Assembly (NCBI GenBank): GCA_029259815.1
Contig: JAJDEJ010000052.1
Coordinates: forward strand, 1 to 44,184
Reading direction: 5' to 3'
From: Planctomycetaceae bacterium
Lineage (GTDB): Bacteria; Planctomycetota; Planctomycetia; Planctomycetales; Planctomycetaceae
Length of the DNA: 44,184 nucleotides
Shown here: positions 16,131 through 25,738 of the stretch, in pieces
How the letters are laid out: every line of letters starts with the position of its first letter
How positions within the stretch are numbered: the stretch's first letter is position 1
Program-made: the position numbers and the translations under genes
The notes under the pieces: generated by a model
Told to the model about the DNA's origin: nothing
Database searches by the model: none
What the model saw: only the letters and a program-made list of their open reading frames with translations

Positions 16131-17924
16131 GTGACTGACAACTCTGGACACTACACCGTTCTCGCCCGCCGATTTCGTCCGCAGACCTTTGACGAGGTCG
16201 TCGGACAGGAGCGGATCGGGCAGGCACTCCGGAACGCCATTGCCTCCGACCGCGTGGCTCATGCCTACCTGTTTACCGGGGCGAGAGGTGTCGGCAAGAC
16301 GTCGACCGCCCGGATCTTCGCAAAAGCACTGAACTGCCCGCAAGTTCATGATGCGGTTCCGTGCAACGAGTGCGAGGTCTGCGAGTCGATCGCCGCAGGG
16401 AGTGACGTTGACGTGCTTGAGATCGACGGAGCCTCGAATCGCGGCATCGATGACATCCGGTCGCTCAGGGCGAATGTGAACGTCAAGTCGATGCGGTCGC
16501 CTTACAAGGTGTACATCATTGATGAGGTTCACATGTTGACCAAGGAGGCGTTCAACGCCTTGCTGAAGACGCTTGAGGAGCCGCCGCCTCGGGTCAAGTT
16601 CATCTTCTGCACAACGGAACCCAACAAGGTTCCTGACACCATTCTCTCCCGCTGTCAACGGTTCGACTTTGGCACGATTGCGTCGGATTCGATCAAGGGG
16701 CGACTCGCGAGTATTGCGACGTCTGAGGGAGTCGAAGTCGCTGACGATGCGCTCGATTTGATCGCCAGACGGGCGGCCGGGTCGATGCGGGATAGCCAGT
16801 CGCTCTTCGATCAACTGCTGGCGTTCGGTGGCGAGAAAATCACAGCGACGGATGTGCACCAATTGCTCGGCACAGCGAGCGACGATCGCTTGGTCGCACT
16901 CATTGACGCGATCATCGAGCGACGGCGGGACATCGCGATGGAGCAACTCGATTCTTCATTGCGCGAAGGGGTGCAGATCAGCAGCTTCAGCGACCAGTTG
17001 CTGCATTACCTCCGTGATCTGTTGGTCGTCGCTGTCGGTGCTGATGATGTGACATTGCAGAGCGTGGGCGAGGCGCAACGGAGCGGATTGAGTGAGCAAG
17101 CCAAAGTTTGGGGACTACATACCATCACAGCTGCCATGCAAATCTTGTCCGAAACGAAATCCCGCATGCAGCGGGTGAACTATGACCGGGCACTGATGGA
17201 ACTGGCCGTCATCCGCCTCTCACTCCTTGAGGATCTGGACAACATTGGAGCGACGATTGAATTGGTCCGTACTGGCGGCGGGTCTGACTCGAGACGTGTC
17301 GTGGCACCCGCCCGCATTCCGCAATCGCCTTCTTCACCCGTGCGTGCAAATCCTCCGCCTGCTGAAACGCCGCAAAACGATGCAATAACTGGGTCAAACG
17401 CCGATCCGGAACCTGAGTCAACACACAGCACACAGCCCCCCTCAGCCTCGCATTCCACCCACGATGTCGGCGTTATCGAGGAGTCAACACACACACCTTC
17501 GGTCGAGTTTGCCGAAGGATCATTGGATGATTTTTGGGCGGAAGTCACTTCAAGCTTGGAGGATAAGTTCGCTGGCCACCTCAAGGTGGCCAGTGGAATA
17601 GCAATTTCTGGGCCAAACGGTCTGGAAATATCGATCCCACAAGGCTACTTTCTGAGTAGACAATACTGCGATCGGCCAGAATCCATCAGTCAGTTGGAGT
17701 CGATCGCTCACGAATTGACAGGTCAGAAGATTTCGATCACGTTTCGGACGGTCGAAAGTGAGTCGGCAACGGGTGCCAGTTCTTCACAACCGAAGGCAGC
17801 ACCTCGACCACGGAAGCGAACACCGAAACTCGACAAGGACGAATTCGTCGAACAGGCAGTCTCCATTTTCGGAGCAACAGTGGTCGACGTCCGAGAGATT
17901 CACGAAGAGACGAATGAGGAATAG
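16131..17924 (+). CDS. dnaX: DNA polymerase III subunit gamma/tau
   Basis: Clamp-loader ATPase of 597 residues. Walker A is GARGVGKT (50-57), a zinc site uses Cys69, 78, 81 and 84, Walker B is DEVH (131-134), and the SRC sensor is at 173-175. Domain III follows to about 370, then a Pro/Ser/Thr-rich linker (about 385-460) and a C-terminal domain. The start is GTG at 16131; no good Shine-Dalgarno is seen. I saw no A-rich slippery heptamer of the E. coli type, so a separate gamma form by frameshifting is not supported. It is followed after 3 bp by ybaB, the common dnaX-ybaB-recR operon. Confidence 0.97.
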   Translation: MTDNSGHYTVLARRFRPQTFDEVVGQERIGQALRNAIASDRVAHAYLFTGARGVGKTSTARIFAKALNCPQVHDAVPCNECEVCESIAAGSDVDVLEIDGASNRGIDDIRSLRANVNVKSMRSPYKVYIIDEVHMLTKEAFNALLKTLEEPPPRVKFIFCTTEPNKVPDTILSRCQRFDFGTIASDSIKGRLASIATSEGVEVADDALDLIARRAAGSMRDSQSLFDQLLAFGGEKITATDVHQLLGTASDDRLVALIDAIIERRRDIAMEQLDSSLREGVQISSFSDQLLHYLRDLLVVAVGADDVTLQSVGEAQRSGLSEQAKVWGLHTITAAMQILSETKSRMQRVNYDRALMELAVIRLSLLEDLDNIGATIELVRTGGGSDSRRVVAPARIPQSPSSPVRANPPPAETPQNDAITGSNADPEPESTHSTQPPSASHSTHDVGVIEESTHTPSVEFAEGSLDDFWAEVTSSLEDKFAGHLKVASGIAISGPNGLEISIPQGYFLSRQYCDRPESISQLESIAHELTGQKISITFRTVESESATGASSSQPKAAPRPRKRTPKLDKDEFVEQAVSIFGATVVDVREIHEETNEE

Positions 17925-17927
17925 ACA

Positions 17928-18320
17928 ATGTTCAAAGGACTTGGCAACATCGCTGGCATGATGAAGTCTGCTCAGCAGCTTCAGGAACGCATGGGAGCGA
18001 TGAACGACTCACTCGCTGACGTGCGGGTCGAAGGCACCGCTGGCGGCGGGATGGTGACAATCGAAGCGACGGCCCAGCAAAAGATCATTGGTTGCCAAAT
18101 CGAAGAGGCCATCTTCGCAGCGGGCGACCGAGAGATGATTGAAGAACTCGTCGTCTCAGCGGTCAATCAGGCGCTGGAGAAGGCGAAGCAGGCGCAAGCT
18201 GAGGAAATGAGCCGGATGGCTGGCGACCTCAACATTCCCGGTCTGGGTGAAGCCATGCAGAAGTTCGGGATGGGCGGCATGCCGGGCGAGGACGATCTGG
18301 ATCCGACGGACGAACCATGA
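17928..18320 (+). CDS. ybaB: Nucleoid-associated protein YbaB/EbfC
   Basis: Protein of 130 residues beginning MFKGLGNIAGMMKSAQQLQE, the standard start of the YbaB/EbfC family, with the conserved GTAGGGMVTIEATAQQKIIG block at about 36-55. The C-terminal tail is Gly/Met-rich (about 104-121) and acidic at the end. These small dimers bind DNA. It starts 3 bp after dnaX, with AGGA a suitable distance before the ATG, and precedes recR, the most conserved neighbourhood of this family. Confidence 0.95.
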   Translation: MFKGLGNIAGMMKSAQQLQERMGAMNDSLADVRVEGTAGGGMVTIEATAQQKIIGCQIEEAIFAAGDREMIEELVVSAVNQALEKAKQAQAEEMSRMAGDLNIPGLGEAMQKFGMGGMPGEDDLDPTDEP

Positions 18321-18398
18321 GGTGGGCCATGCACGCAGACGCTCGCAGCCTTCGAGTTGTCATTCCCTCTTTCGCCTTTTGCACGGAGCAAAGTTGAC

Positions 18399-19025
18399 AT
18401 GCCCCCCCGACGCATTGAGGACGGACAACATCCGTTCGGACCGGCGGTGGCACGTCTGATCAGCCAATTCGCCAATCTTCCGGGCATCGGTCGAAAAACG
18501 GCCGAACGCTTGTCTCATCACATCCTGACATGCCGCGAGGAGGAAGCGTTGGCGTTGGCCGATGCCATTCGTGAGGTGAAGTCAACCATCCACCAATGCA
18601 AGACGTGTTTCAACCTCACCGATCAGGAGGAGTGCGAGATTTGCCGCGACCCGCGACGTGATCACTCGTCCGTATGTATCGTTGAGACTCCCAAGGATGT
18701 CTCGGTTCTCGAGCAGGCCTCCGCGTTTGGGGGGACCTATCACGTACTGGGGGGCCGCATTTCTCCTCTGGACGGCATCGGCCCTGAGAAGCTAACCATT
18801 GACGCCCTTGTCCGTCGGGTCAAACGCGACGGTGTCAAAGAGATCATCATGGCGACGAATCCCACGCTCGAAGGTGATGGCACTGCACTGTTTATCTCTA
18901 ATGTTCTGTCCGATTGCGATGTCAACATCACCCGGCTCGCTCGCGGCATCGCCACGGGGAGTGTGTTAGAGTTTGCCAACAAGGAAATGCTGGCGGACGC
19001 CCTCCGCGGACGTCAGCAGTTTTGA
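18399..19025 (+). CDS. recR: Recombination mediator protein RecR
   Basis: Protein of 208 residues that works with RecO/RecF in gap repair. It contains the helix-hairpin-helix [15 protein letters not shown] (about 27-41), a four-Cys zinc finger [16 protein letters not shown] (about 67-82) and a TOPRIM domain with [11 protein letters not shown] and the [10 protein letters not shown] block. Start: the frame is open upstream to a TTG at 18357, but the ATG at 18399 follows GGAG by about 10 bp and gives a normal RecR length. It lies 78 bp after ybaB. Confidence 0.96.
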   Translation: MPPRRIEDGQHPFGPAVARLISQFANLPGIGRKTAERLSHHILTCREEEALALADAIREVKSTIHQCKTCFNLTDQEECEICRDPRRDHSSVCIVETPKDVSVLEQASAFGGTYHVLGGRISPLDGIGPEKLTIDALVRRVKRDGVKEIIMATNPTLEGDGTALFISNVLSDCDVNITRLARGIATGSVLEFANKEMLADALRGRQQF

Positions 19026-19107
19026 ACGAGAAGCTTGTCAGTTCTCGATCCTCAAGACCGACGCACATCCACCAGACTGACAACTTTTTGCGAATGTCGA
19101 ATTAACC

Positions 19108-20592
19108 ATGCACATGAATATCTCGCAGCAGATGAAGATGAGCCAGCAAATGAAGCTGGCGCCGCGGATGATTCAGTCCATGGAAATCCTGCAGATGCCG
19201 TATCTGGATCTACAGGATCGCATCGATCAGGAGTTGTCCGAAAACGAATTTCTGGAGAATGGTGCCACCGACGCAGACTCCTCAGCCACGGAGACCGACG
19301 AGGGCGGTGAACGGGACGACTCGCCCAAGATGGAAGTCGAACGCCGTGAACTCGATGCGGGCGGTGACGATAACGGGGCTTCGGACTTTGAGCGGCTGGT
19401 CGAGATCTCACAAGAATGGCCCGACGATAACTATATTTCCGGGTCCAAGTCGTCCTCCAACCAGATGAGCGACGATGCAGACCGCGCTCATGACGTGATG
19501 GCGAATGCTGAGAGTCGTCCGCAGACGCTTCAAGACTACCTGCTGGAACAGTTTCACTACTTTGACTGCAAGCCGAAGATTCGGGACTTTGGTGAGTACT
19601 TGATCTACAGCCTCGATCACAACGGCAGGATGCAGAGTTCGCTGCCGGAGATTGTGCAGGTGTTTGACGGTCATATCTCGATGGAAGACGCTGAAGCGAC
19701 CGTCCAGATGGTCCAGCAACTCGACCCACCGGGAGTGGGCGCCCGCGACTTAAAGGAGTGCCTGCTTCTCCAGATTCGACCGGTGATGCCCTATCGGGAC
19801 GTGTTACTCACACTCGTGTCGTCGCACTTGGAGGACCTCGCACAGAATCGTTTGCCCGTCATTCAACGCAAGACCGGGTACAGCATTGAGGTCATCAAGG
19901 ACGCACTGGAAGAGCTGAAAACCCTCGACCCGTTTCCCGGAAGCCGCTTTGAAAGTGAACCGGTTCAACGAATCACCCCTGACGTTCGAGTCGAGCGGAA
20001 TGCAGACGGTGAATGGGTTGTGGAGCTCGAAGATGAGTACGTCCCCCGCCTACGGATCAGCCACTCCTATCTCAAAATGTTGCAGCAGAATCCGGATGCG
20101 AAAACCAAGGAGTACATCAAACGCAAGGTGGAGTCCGCCAAGTGGTTGATGGATGCAATCGAGCAACGCTACAGCACTCTGCGTCGCGTGGCTCAATCGA
20201 TTGTCGACTACCAAACTGACTTTCTGGAGAACGGTCCAGAGCACATTATCCCTTTGAAGATGCAGCAAATCGCAGACGTCGTCGGCGTACACGTCACAAC
20301 AGTTTCTCGTGCTGTCGACGACAAGTACATCTCGACCCCACGCGGAGTGTTCGCCCTCAAGCGGTTCTTCGGCGGCGGCACCATGACATCCGACGGAGAA
20401 GAAGTCGCCTGGGAGAACATCCGACTCAAGCTCAAAGAGATCGTCGATGGTGAGGACAAGGACAGCCCCCTCAGCGATGATGCTCTTGTCGCAGAGCTGG
20501 CCAAGCACGGATTCCAACTTGCTCGCCGGACGGTGACCAAGTACCGCAAGGCCATGGGCATCCCTTCTTCGCGACAACGCCGAGAATACTGA
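19108..20592 (+). CDS. rpoN: RNA polymerase sigma-54 factor
   Basis: Sigma-54 of 494 residues. Region I starts with Gln-rich [20 protein letters not shown] (6-25) and [12 protein letters not shown]. Region II is acidic (about 53-115). The core-binding and DNA-binding domains follow, with [20 protein letters not shown] and the RpoN box [20 protein letters not shown] near the C-terminus. Functions in promoter recognition at -24/-12 with AAA+ activators. It starts 82 bp after recR, so it may be in the same transcript; rpoN is more often beside hpf/lptB in proteobacteria. Confidence 0.97.
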   Translation: MHMNISQQMKMSQQMKLAPRMIQSMEILQMPYLDLQDRIDQELSENEFLENGATDADSSATETDEGGERDDSPKMEVERRELDAGGDDNGASDFERLVEISQEWPDDNYISGSKSSSNQMSDDADRAHDVMANAESRPQTLQDYLLEQFHYFDCKPKIRDFGEYLIYSLDHNGRMQSSLPEIVQVFDGHISMEDAEATVQMVQQLDPPGVGARDLKECLLLQIRPVMPYRDVLLTLVSSHLEDLAQNRLPVIQRKTGYSIEVIKDALEELKTLDPFPGSRFESEPVQRITPDVRVERNADGEWVVELEDEYVPRLRISHSYLKMLQQNPDAKTKEYIKRKVESAKWLMDAIEQRYSTLRRVAQSIVDYQTDFLENGPEHIIPLKMQQIADVVGVHVTTVSRAVDDKYISTPRGVFALKRFFGGGTMTSDGEEVAWENIRLKLKEIVDGEDKDSPLSDDALVAELAKHGFQLARRTVTKYRKAMGIPSSRQRREY

Positions 20593-21035
20593 CGGCGGTT
20601 GCTCAGCATCTCCCAGCGAGCACTCGAAGGGAGTGGTCAAGTGAGATCGCTCCTGCGTGAGTGAGTGCGTGTTGACTTCGAGACTGATGACACGCTGCTT
20701 TGCACTCTTCGTGACTCCCACCGCTGCCGTGGTTAACGCGGTTCTTGACCTGAGACAACCGCATTGTGCAAGTACCGCCGAGTTGCTCGGCGAGCTCTGG
20801 CAAATCCATCAAGTGCGGCGAGGTCTCAACGGTCCCTCGTACGGACATGGATTTCGGGCAGTGGTTGGCAAGTTGCTTCGCGGGGAACTTGCCAACAAAT
20901 CCCGAGTGCCATTGAAGATTCCCGACTCTGGTCCTGAAAAGCGACGTATGCTGCAATAGAGACGCAAAGTGTGTCACTGGAAGTGTTTACGAAACGCATC
21001 ATCTGTTGTTCTTTTGCATCAGGCCGTCCAACAAC
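20593..21035. other. Intergenic region with a 10-bp hairpin, no gene seen
   Basis: Two overlapping open frames on opposite strands (20657-20959 plus, 20603-20977 minus) have no recognisable motifs and are probably chance. A perfect inverted repeat TTGGCAAGTT/AACTTGCCAA with an 11-nt loop lies at 20865-20895. It could be an RNA hairpin after rpoN, although it is about 270 bp past the stop. Confidence 0.5.
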
Positions 21036-22046
21036 ATGTTGACTTCTCGAAATATCATTGGAACCAAACGAAGGCGAATCGCGGTTTTGTCGTTGGTCGC
21101 GATGGTTTCGTGTTTGATGTTCAGCGAGGCAGAAGGCGGCATCGTCACGGCTGTGACGGGGAACGCGAACAATGGGGGAGAGCCGAATTCGATCTTCACA
21201 ATCGATACGAACACAGGTGTCGTGTCGAAGATCGGTTCAGCGTCGATCACACCGAACGCGTTCGCCTATGCACCGGCGAATGACATCTTTTACTACGGCG
21301 ATCACAACAGTGATGACTTTTACTACTTCGATCCCTCAACCGGGACAGATACTAAGATTGCCGAGGCTGTAATAGACTTTGGTGCCCCCGCAGGCAGTCG
21401 CTTCTCCGGACCTGGTGACTTCTATCAAAACCGGTACTACTTTGTGCCAGAACAGTCCAGCGGACAACCATACAATGGCAGCGACGTGCTGTACTACGTT
21501 GACCTCGCAGCCAATGGGAAGTCCTGGACCGGGGCCGGTCAGATCACCATCGGCATGCCCACAGGCAAGACAGGCTTCGGTGACTTTGGAGACATCGCGA
21601 TCAATCCTAACACAGGGATTCTCTACGGTCAGACGATCGCACGAAACTCCGATCAAATAGGCGGCTTGTACTCGATTGATCTCAACGTAGCGAATCCCAC
21701 ATTGACAATGATCAACACCTCTTCCGCTGCCAGTACAAATGCCTTTCAACTTGCGTTCAATCAATACGGGGAACTGTTCGGTAATCGATATGATGGTAAC
21801 TCTGAAATCATTCCCATCGATATCTCAAATGGCAACTTGGGCGCAACCATTACCTTGGTCGGATTGAACGGTGACTTTTTCGACATGGGGTCGGTCCACC
21901 AATTGACGCTCACAGTCACACCGGTCCCGGAGCCCGCTTCGCTGCATCTGTTGTTCTTCGCAACACTCATCTGTTCTTGGTGGTCACGCAGACGATCACT
22001 AAGAGTGAAACCCGACTCCGAAACGATCTCACCTGTCGCTTGCTGA
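21036..22046 (+). CDS. PEP-CTERM sorting domain protein, propeller-like
   Basis: Secreted protein of 336 residues. A signal peptide with hydrophobic core AVLSLVAMVSCLMF follows a basic N-terminus (residues about 10-32). The body (35-290) has repeats such as NSIFTIDTNTGVVSKIG, FYYFDPSTGTDTKI and GGLYSIDLN, which look like beta-propeller blades. The C-terminus has VPEPASLHLLFF leading to a hydrophobic segment and WWSRRRS, the PEP-CTERM signal cleaved by exosortase, followed by an unusual tail of about 18 residues. Start: ATG at 21036 chosen over an upstream TTG (21006). No exosortase gene is nearby. Function of the body is unknown. Confidence 0.88.
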   Translation: MLTSRNIIGTKRRRIAVLSLVAMVSCLMFSEAEGGIVTAVTGNANNGGEPNSIFTIDTNTGVVSKIGSASITPNAFAYAPANDIFYYGDHNSDDFYYFDPSTGTDTKIAEAVIDFGAPAGSRFSGPGDFYQNRYYFVPEQSSGQPYNGSDVLYYVDLAANGKSWTGAGQITIGMPTGKTGFGDFGDIAINPNTGILYGQTIARNSDQIGGLYSIDLNVANPTLTMINTSSAASTNAFQLAFNQYGELFGNRYDGNSEIIPIDISNGNLGATITLVGLNGDFFDMGSVHQLTLTVTPVPEPASLHLLFFATLICSWWSRRRSLRVKPDSETISPVAC

Positions 22047-22279
22047 GTCATCCTTGAGTCTTGCTCGATCGTGAATGAGCCTGTGATTGCCTCTGCGCAT
22101 TGGCAAGCTGCGATATTTAATCAGTGCCCATCCAGCGAACAGACGCACTCCCCATTCGTAAATCCTGTGGTCTTTCAACGCCGATTGAAAGGCGACTTGA
22201 GTTTTACACGAAGAGGCTGTCGCACATTCTTCCAGGACGGTTTAGAATGCCGTCTCTGACCACTCCAGGAGTCACACCA

Positions 22280-22783
22280 ATGAACGTCACCGTCAAGCGA
22301 CGGATTCGATTTAACGCGGGGCATCGTCTGCTTGGACATGAAGGGAAGTGTGCGAACTTTCACGGACACAACTATGTGGCCGACTTCTACGTGACGACGA
22401 GCGGAGACGATGCCAGTCAGGTCGATAACGTCGGTCGTGTGATTGACTTTGCCGAACTCAAAGCCCTGTTGAAAGGCTGGATTGATACGCACTGGGACCA
22501 TGGGTTCCTGCTCAGCCGAGATGACGACAATGGCATCGCTGCGATCCGCTCTGTTGAGCCATCCAAGCTCTATATCCTGCCGGGTAACCCCACTGCGGAG
22601 AACATGGCTCGGTATCTACTGGAAGAGGTCTGCCCGGGGCTCTTGTCGCCGTGCGGAGTCGAGGCTGTGCAAATCGATCTGTGGGAAACTGAGGAGACGT
22701 GTGCGATTGTCTCGAAGTCGTCGCGCGAGCAACGGCACGATCGGACGATTGCTGACGAACCGGTGTCGCTGCAGATTGGCTGA
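22280..22783 (+). CDS. queD: 6-carboxytetrahydropterin synthase (QueD/PTPS family)
   Basis: Protein of 167 residues in the PTPS/QueD fold, which converts dihydroneopterin triphosphate in queuosine or pterin synthesis. The zinc ligands appear as the N-terminal [20 protein letters not shown] stretch (first His plus HGH), with the catalytic Cys in [22 protein letters not shown] is the next conserved block, and late WETEET is near the C-terminus. Start: the frame is open upstream to 22124, but the ATG at 22280 fits the family and has AGGA upstream. It converges on the next gene, with only 11 bp between stops. No other queuosine gene is present here. Confidence 0.9.
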   Translation: MNVTVKRRIRFNAGHRLLGHEGKCANFHGHNYVADFYVTTSGDDASQVDNVGRVIDFAELKALLKGWIDTHWDHGFLLSRDDDNGIAAIRSVEPSKLYILPGNPTAENMARYLLEEVCPGLLSPCGVEAVQIDLWETEETCAIVSKSSREQRHDRTIADEPVSLQIG

Positions 22784-22794
22784 CGTTGAGTGAA

Positions 22795-25683
22795 TTAACG
22801 GGAAGCCTGCTCGCTCATTGATTCCTTGCGTCTCACATGCAGGATCACCGGTCGTGAGGCGTGACCATCCGCGGCACTTGTCGACAGATGGAACATTCGT
22901 GTCTGATCGGGCACCCAGTCGTCAGCCGTGATGAAGAACTCCCGCTCAGACTGACCGGATAGTAACAACAGCCCATTGAGGCCAATGTTGTCGACGAAGA
23001 CACCGTGCGGCAGATTGCGACCGGAGAACTCCTTGCCGAAGGAGACTTCGCCTTCCTCAGCGTGGCGCTCGATCACGACTTGGAGCATGATCGTCTCTCC
23101 GGGGGTAATCGCGAACTCCAGCGGACCGTCTGATGAAGACGAGAGCGGCTCGGCTCCCCTCGGTGCCGGCTGAATCTCGACCATGAGTTTGGGCGCCTCA
23201 CCGAGTTTGATCTCGCCGAGTGAGCCGACCTCGTGGGTCACCTCTTGACCATCAATCTCAGCGGTCGCCGTGACGATAGATGACTTAGCAGCGTCACCTT
23301 CGGGAGCAGTCGCATCTGCCGCAGCCCAGATGACGCCCATCGCTTCGACCTGTCCCGCCTGAATCGTCAGCGGTGTCGTCGCCTCGAATCCGGAAGGCAG
23401 ACCACTGATGTCTACATGAATCGGCCCCTCATAGCCGTCCTCGCGGGTGGCTTTGACGCGAAACTCCTTCGCACTACCAGGTGAAACCGTCGGGTTGCTC
23501 TCTTCGACGTTCACCGTGAAATTCGGCTGTCGCGGTCGGACCGTGAGGGTGTATTTGAAGTCGGGGCCTTGCTCTCCCCGCACATCCTTCACCTTCACGA
23601 TGAAGTCACCGTCTTGTGAGGCGGAGAAGAACAGTTTGGAATCGTTCCCCATGCTGCGACGGCTCTCATCATCGTTCTCGTAATACAGGGTAAAGACCGG
23701 CAAGCCGTTGGGGATGAGCTCGGTCCCCGGTGCATGTGGATGAACAATGTAACAAGGTTCGTTGAGAGCATGTGCGAGAGGGGTCGTGTCGAAGAACCCC
23801 CAGCGACTCCCCTGGCCGGGATAGACGTTAAACCCCGAGTCCGGCCCGCGTGGATAGAGCCACAGTTTGGTGACCTCGCCGTTGGCATACAGGTACTCGT
23901 CGAGCTTCATCTCCTGCCAGTTGAAGATGCGGAAATCATTCGACGTGTCTGCATTCTTTCCTCGGAATGTGAAGTAAGAATCCCGCACCGCTTGAAGTTT
24001 GAGTCTTTCGATTCGCTGTCCATTGGCTGTCAACACCTCGACGAACGAATCGACTGGCGACTCTGAACGCGCCGCATTGATCTCAATCACCCATTCCTGA
24101 CCGGCGCGTGATGCAAACCGAAACATGTCAAAGTCGACAGACGGTTTCTCAGTCGACGTCTCTTCACTGGCGCCGCCGTCCATTCGATGCAGCAGTCCGG
24201 TAATCCGCACCGGTGCGTCGATATGCATTGCCTCTGCGGGGGCGTTGTTTGGCTCGACTTCATCCAGCTCAGTCATCTCGACAGCCATCGGGACGTCAGG
24301 CTTGGTGACGGGCACCGTTGCGGCAACGTGAGCTTGCTCGCTCTGAGGCGCTTCGATCGGGAACTGCTCAATCGAGCCGTCCAGCCGGCCCACACGAAAC
24401 GTCCGGCCATCGGGATTGATGGCGACAGCGTTCGCCACGTCTGGCTGACGTTCCCAAAGTCGCAACTCGGTGAAATCACTAGTGTCCCAAAGTTTGATTG
24501 TGCGGTCGTCAGCCAGTGACACGAGTCGTGTGCCATCGGACGTGAATGCCAATCGCAACACGGCCCCCTCGTGAGCAAAGCGAGCATGCAACAATGGGTT
24601 GATCCTTGGGCGATCTTTCGAGACGAATCTCCAGACTCGAATACGATTGTCTGCTCCGCCAGCGACGATCGTCTTGCCATCGGGACTGAAGGTACATGTG
24701 TACTGCTCTTTCAGTGGCTGCCCCAGAGTGTCCATTCGCTCGCCATCTTCGACTCGCCACACCTTGCAGGTGTCATCGGCACTCGCGCTGACGAGAAAAC
24801 GGCCGTCCGGGCTGAAGCCCACGTCATACACCGCACCGTTGTGCCCCGCGAGTGTCCGCACTTGCTCGCCCGAGGCAACATCCCACAGGACGATGAGCTT
24901 GTCGTAACTGCATGTCGCGAGCAGTTCGCCGTCTGGCGAGAGTTCGGCATCGTAAAGGATGTCTCGATGCCCATTGAATTGACTGAGCCGTTCGCCAGTT
25001 GCCACATCCCAGAGATCAGCGACACCTCCGAGCCCGGTGACACCTGAAGCCGTGACAAGTCGACTCCCATCGCCCACGAAATGCACAGCAGTCACGCTGC
25101 CCGGAAAGTCCTTCAATGTGAGCACCGGTTTCTCGGCTGCGATGTCGCCCTCGGGCGAAACTTCATACACCAGCACCTCGCCATATCGTGCCACGGCCAG
25201 TTTGTTGCCGTCGACGGACTGATCAAGGGCAGCGATCGGGTGCCGATCAACGTGCGATTCGACCTTGGGGACAACGAGCATGAGTCGGTCGGGTTCCGTG
25301 CCTTCAGGCCCCTTGGCACCGCTGTCAATCCATCGGGAGAGGACGGTGACCTCGTCTGCGGTCGGCTGCGGTTCGTCCTCGGGAGGCATCGCCGGTTCGG
25401 CTCCGGTGAGCACTCGAATCATGCGACTGCCGGCTGCGTCGCCCGGCAGGAGTGCGGGGCCATCGTCAGTCCCACGTTGAATCGCAGCGAACGTCTCCAG
25501 CGACAGATCACCTTCCTTGTCGCCATCGTTATGACAGCCCGCACAATACTTTGTGAGGATTGGGGCAACGTCTTGTGTGTAGTCCGGAGCCACCGTCTCT
25601 GCCTCCTCCGCCGTCGCTAAGGAACCCGTCACCATCCAGGCAACGAAAACAAACGACGCCGAGACACCAATTCGCGATTGCAT
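22795..25683 (-). CDS. Exported cytochrome c / WD40 repeat protein
   Basis: Protein of 962 residues. Order of parts: signal peptide (about 1-25); planctomycete-type cytochrome c domain with YTQDVAPILTKYCAGCHNDG (heme motif CAGCH) and AMPPEDEPQP, ending at about 120; a run of about six to seven WD40 blades (about 140-420), with blade ends such as DLWDVATGE, VLWDVASGE, CKVWRVEDGE, RVWRFVSKD, KLWDTSDFTE; then beta-sandwich regions with prepeptidase-like features (about 460-720). These chimeras are typical of planctomycetes. It likely acts outside the cytoplasmic membrane, and the substrate is not known. The gene is convergent with queD. Confidence 0.9.
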   Translation of the reverse strand: MQSRIGVSASFVFVAWMVTGSLATAEEAETVAPDYTQDVAPILTKYCAGCHNDGDKEGDLSLETFAAIQRGTDDGPALLPGDAAGSRMIRVLTGAEPAMPPEDEPQPTADEVTVLSRWIDSGAKGPEGTEPDRLMLVVPKVESHVDRHPIAALDQSVDGNKLAVARYGEVLVYEVSPEGDIAAEKPVLTLKDFPGSVTAVHFVGDGSRLVTASGVTGLGGVADLWDVATGERLSQFNGHRDILYDAELSPDGELLATCSYDKLIVLWDVASGEQVRTLAGHNGAVYDVGFSPDGRFLVSASADDTCKVWRVEDGERMDTLGQPLKEQYTCTFSPDGKTIVAGGADNRIRVWRFVSKDRPRINPLLHARFAHEGAVLRLAFTSDGTRLVSLADDRTIKLWDTSDFTELRLWERQPDVANAVAINPDGRTFRVGRLDGSIEQFPIEAPQSEQAHVAATVPVTKPDVPMAVEMTELDEVEPNNAPAEAMHIDAPVRITGLLHRMDGGASEETSTEKPSVDFDMFRFASRAGQEWVIEINAARSESPVDSFVEVLTANGQRIERLKLQAVRDSYFTFRGKNADTSNDFRIFNWQEMKLDEYLYANGEVTKLWLYPRGPDSGFNVYPGQGSRWGFFDTTPLAHALNEPCYIVHPHAPGTELIPNGLPVFTLYYENDDESRRSMGNDSKLFFSASQDGDFIVKVKDVRGEQGPDFKYTLTVRPRQPNFTVNVEESNPTVSPGSAKEFRVKATREDGYEGPIHVDISGLPSGFEATTPLTIQAGQVEAMGVIWAAADATAPEGDAAKSSIVTATAEIDGQEVTHEVGSLGEIKLGEAPKLMVEIQPAPRGAEPLSSSSDGPLEFAITPGETIMLQVVIERHAEEGEVSFGKEFSGRNLPHGVFVDNIGLNGLLLLSGQSEREFFITADDWVPDQTRMFHLSTSAADGHASRPVILHVRRKESMSEQASR

Positions 25684-25738
25684 ACCTGCTCGCTCCGACT
25701 GAAGGATCGTGAGAACGATTCGTTCCGGTCCCTGTAGT

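Noticed and set aside
15744..16946. A 400-residue open frame on the minus strand opposite cysE, the SRP RNA and dnaX
   Set aside because: It is antisense to the well-supported dnaX and covers the SRP RNA; its translation is Arg-rich and shows no family motif.
16131..17924. Programmed frameshift in dnaX
   Set aside because: No A-rich slippery heptamer of the E. coli type was seen in the coding sequence.
20603..20977. Overlapping frames on both strands after rpoN (minus 124 residues, plus 100 residues at 20657-20959)
   Set aside because: Neither shows a motif, good ribosome-binding site or neighbour link; treated as chance.
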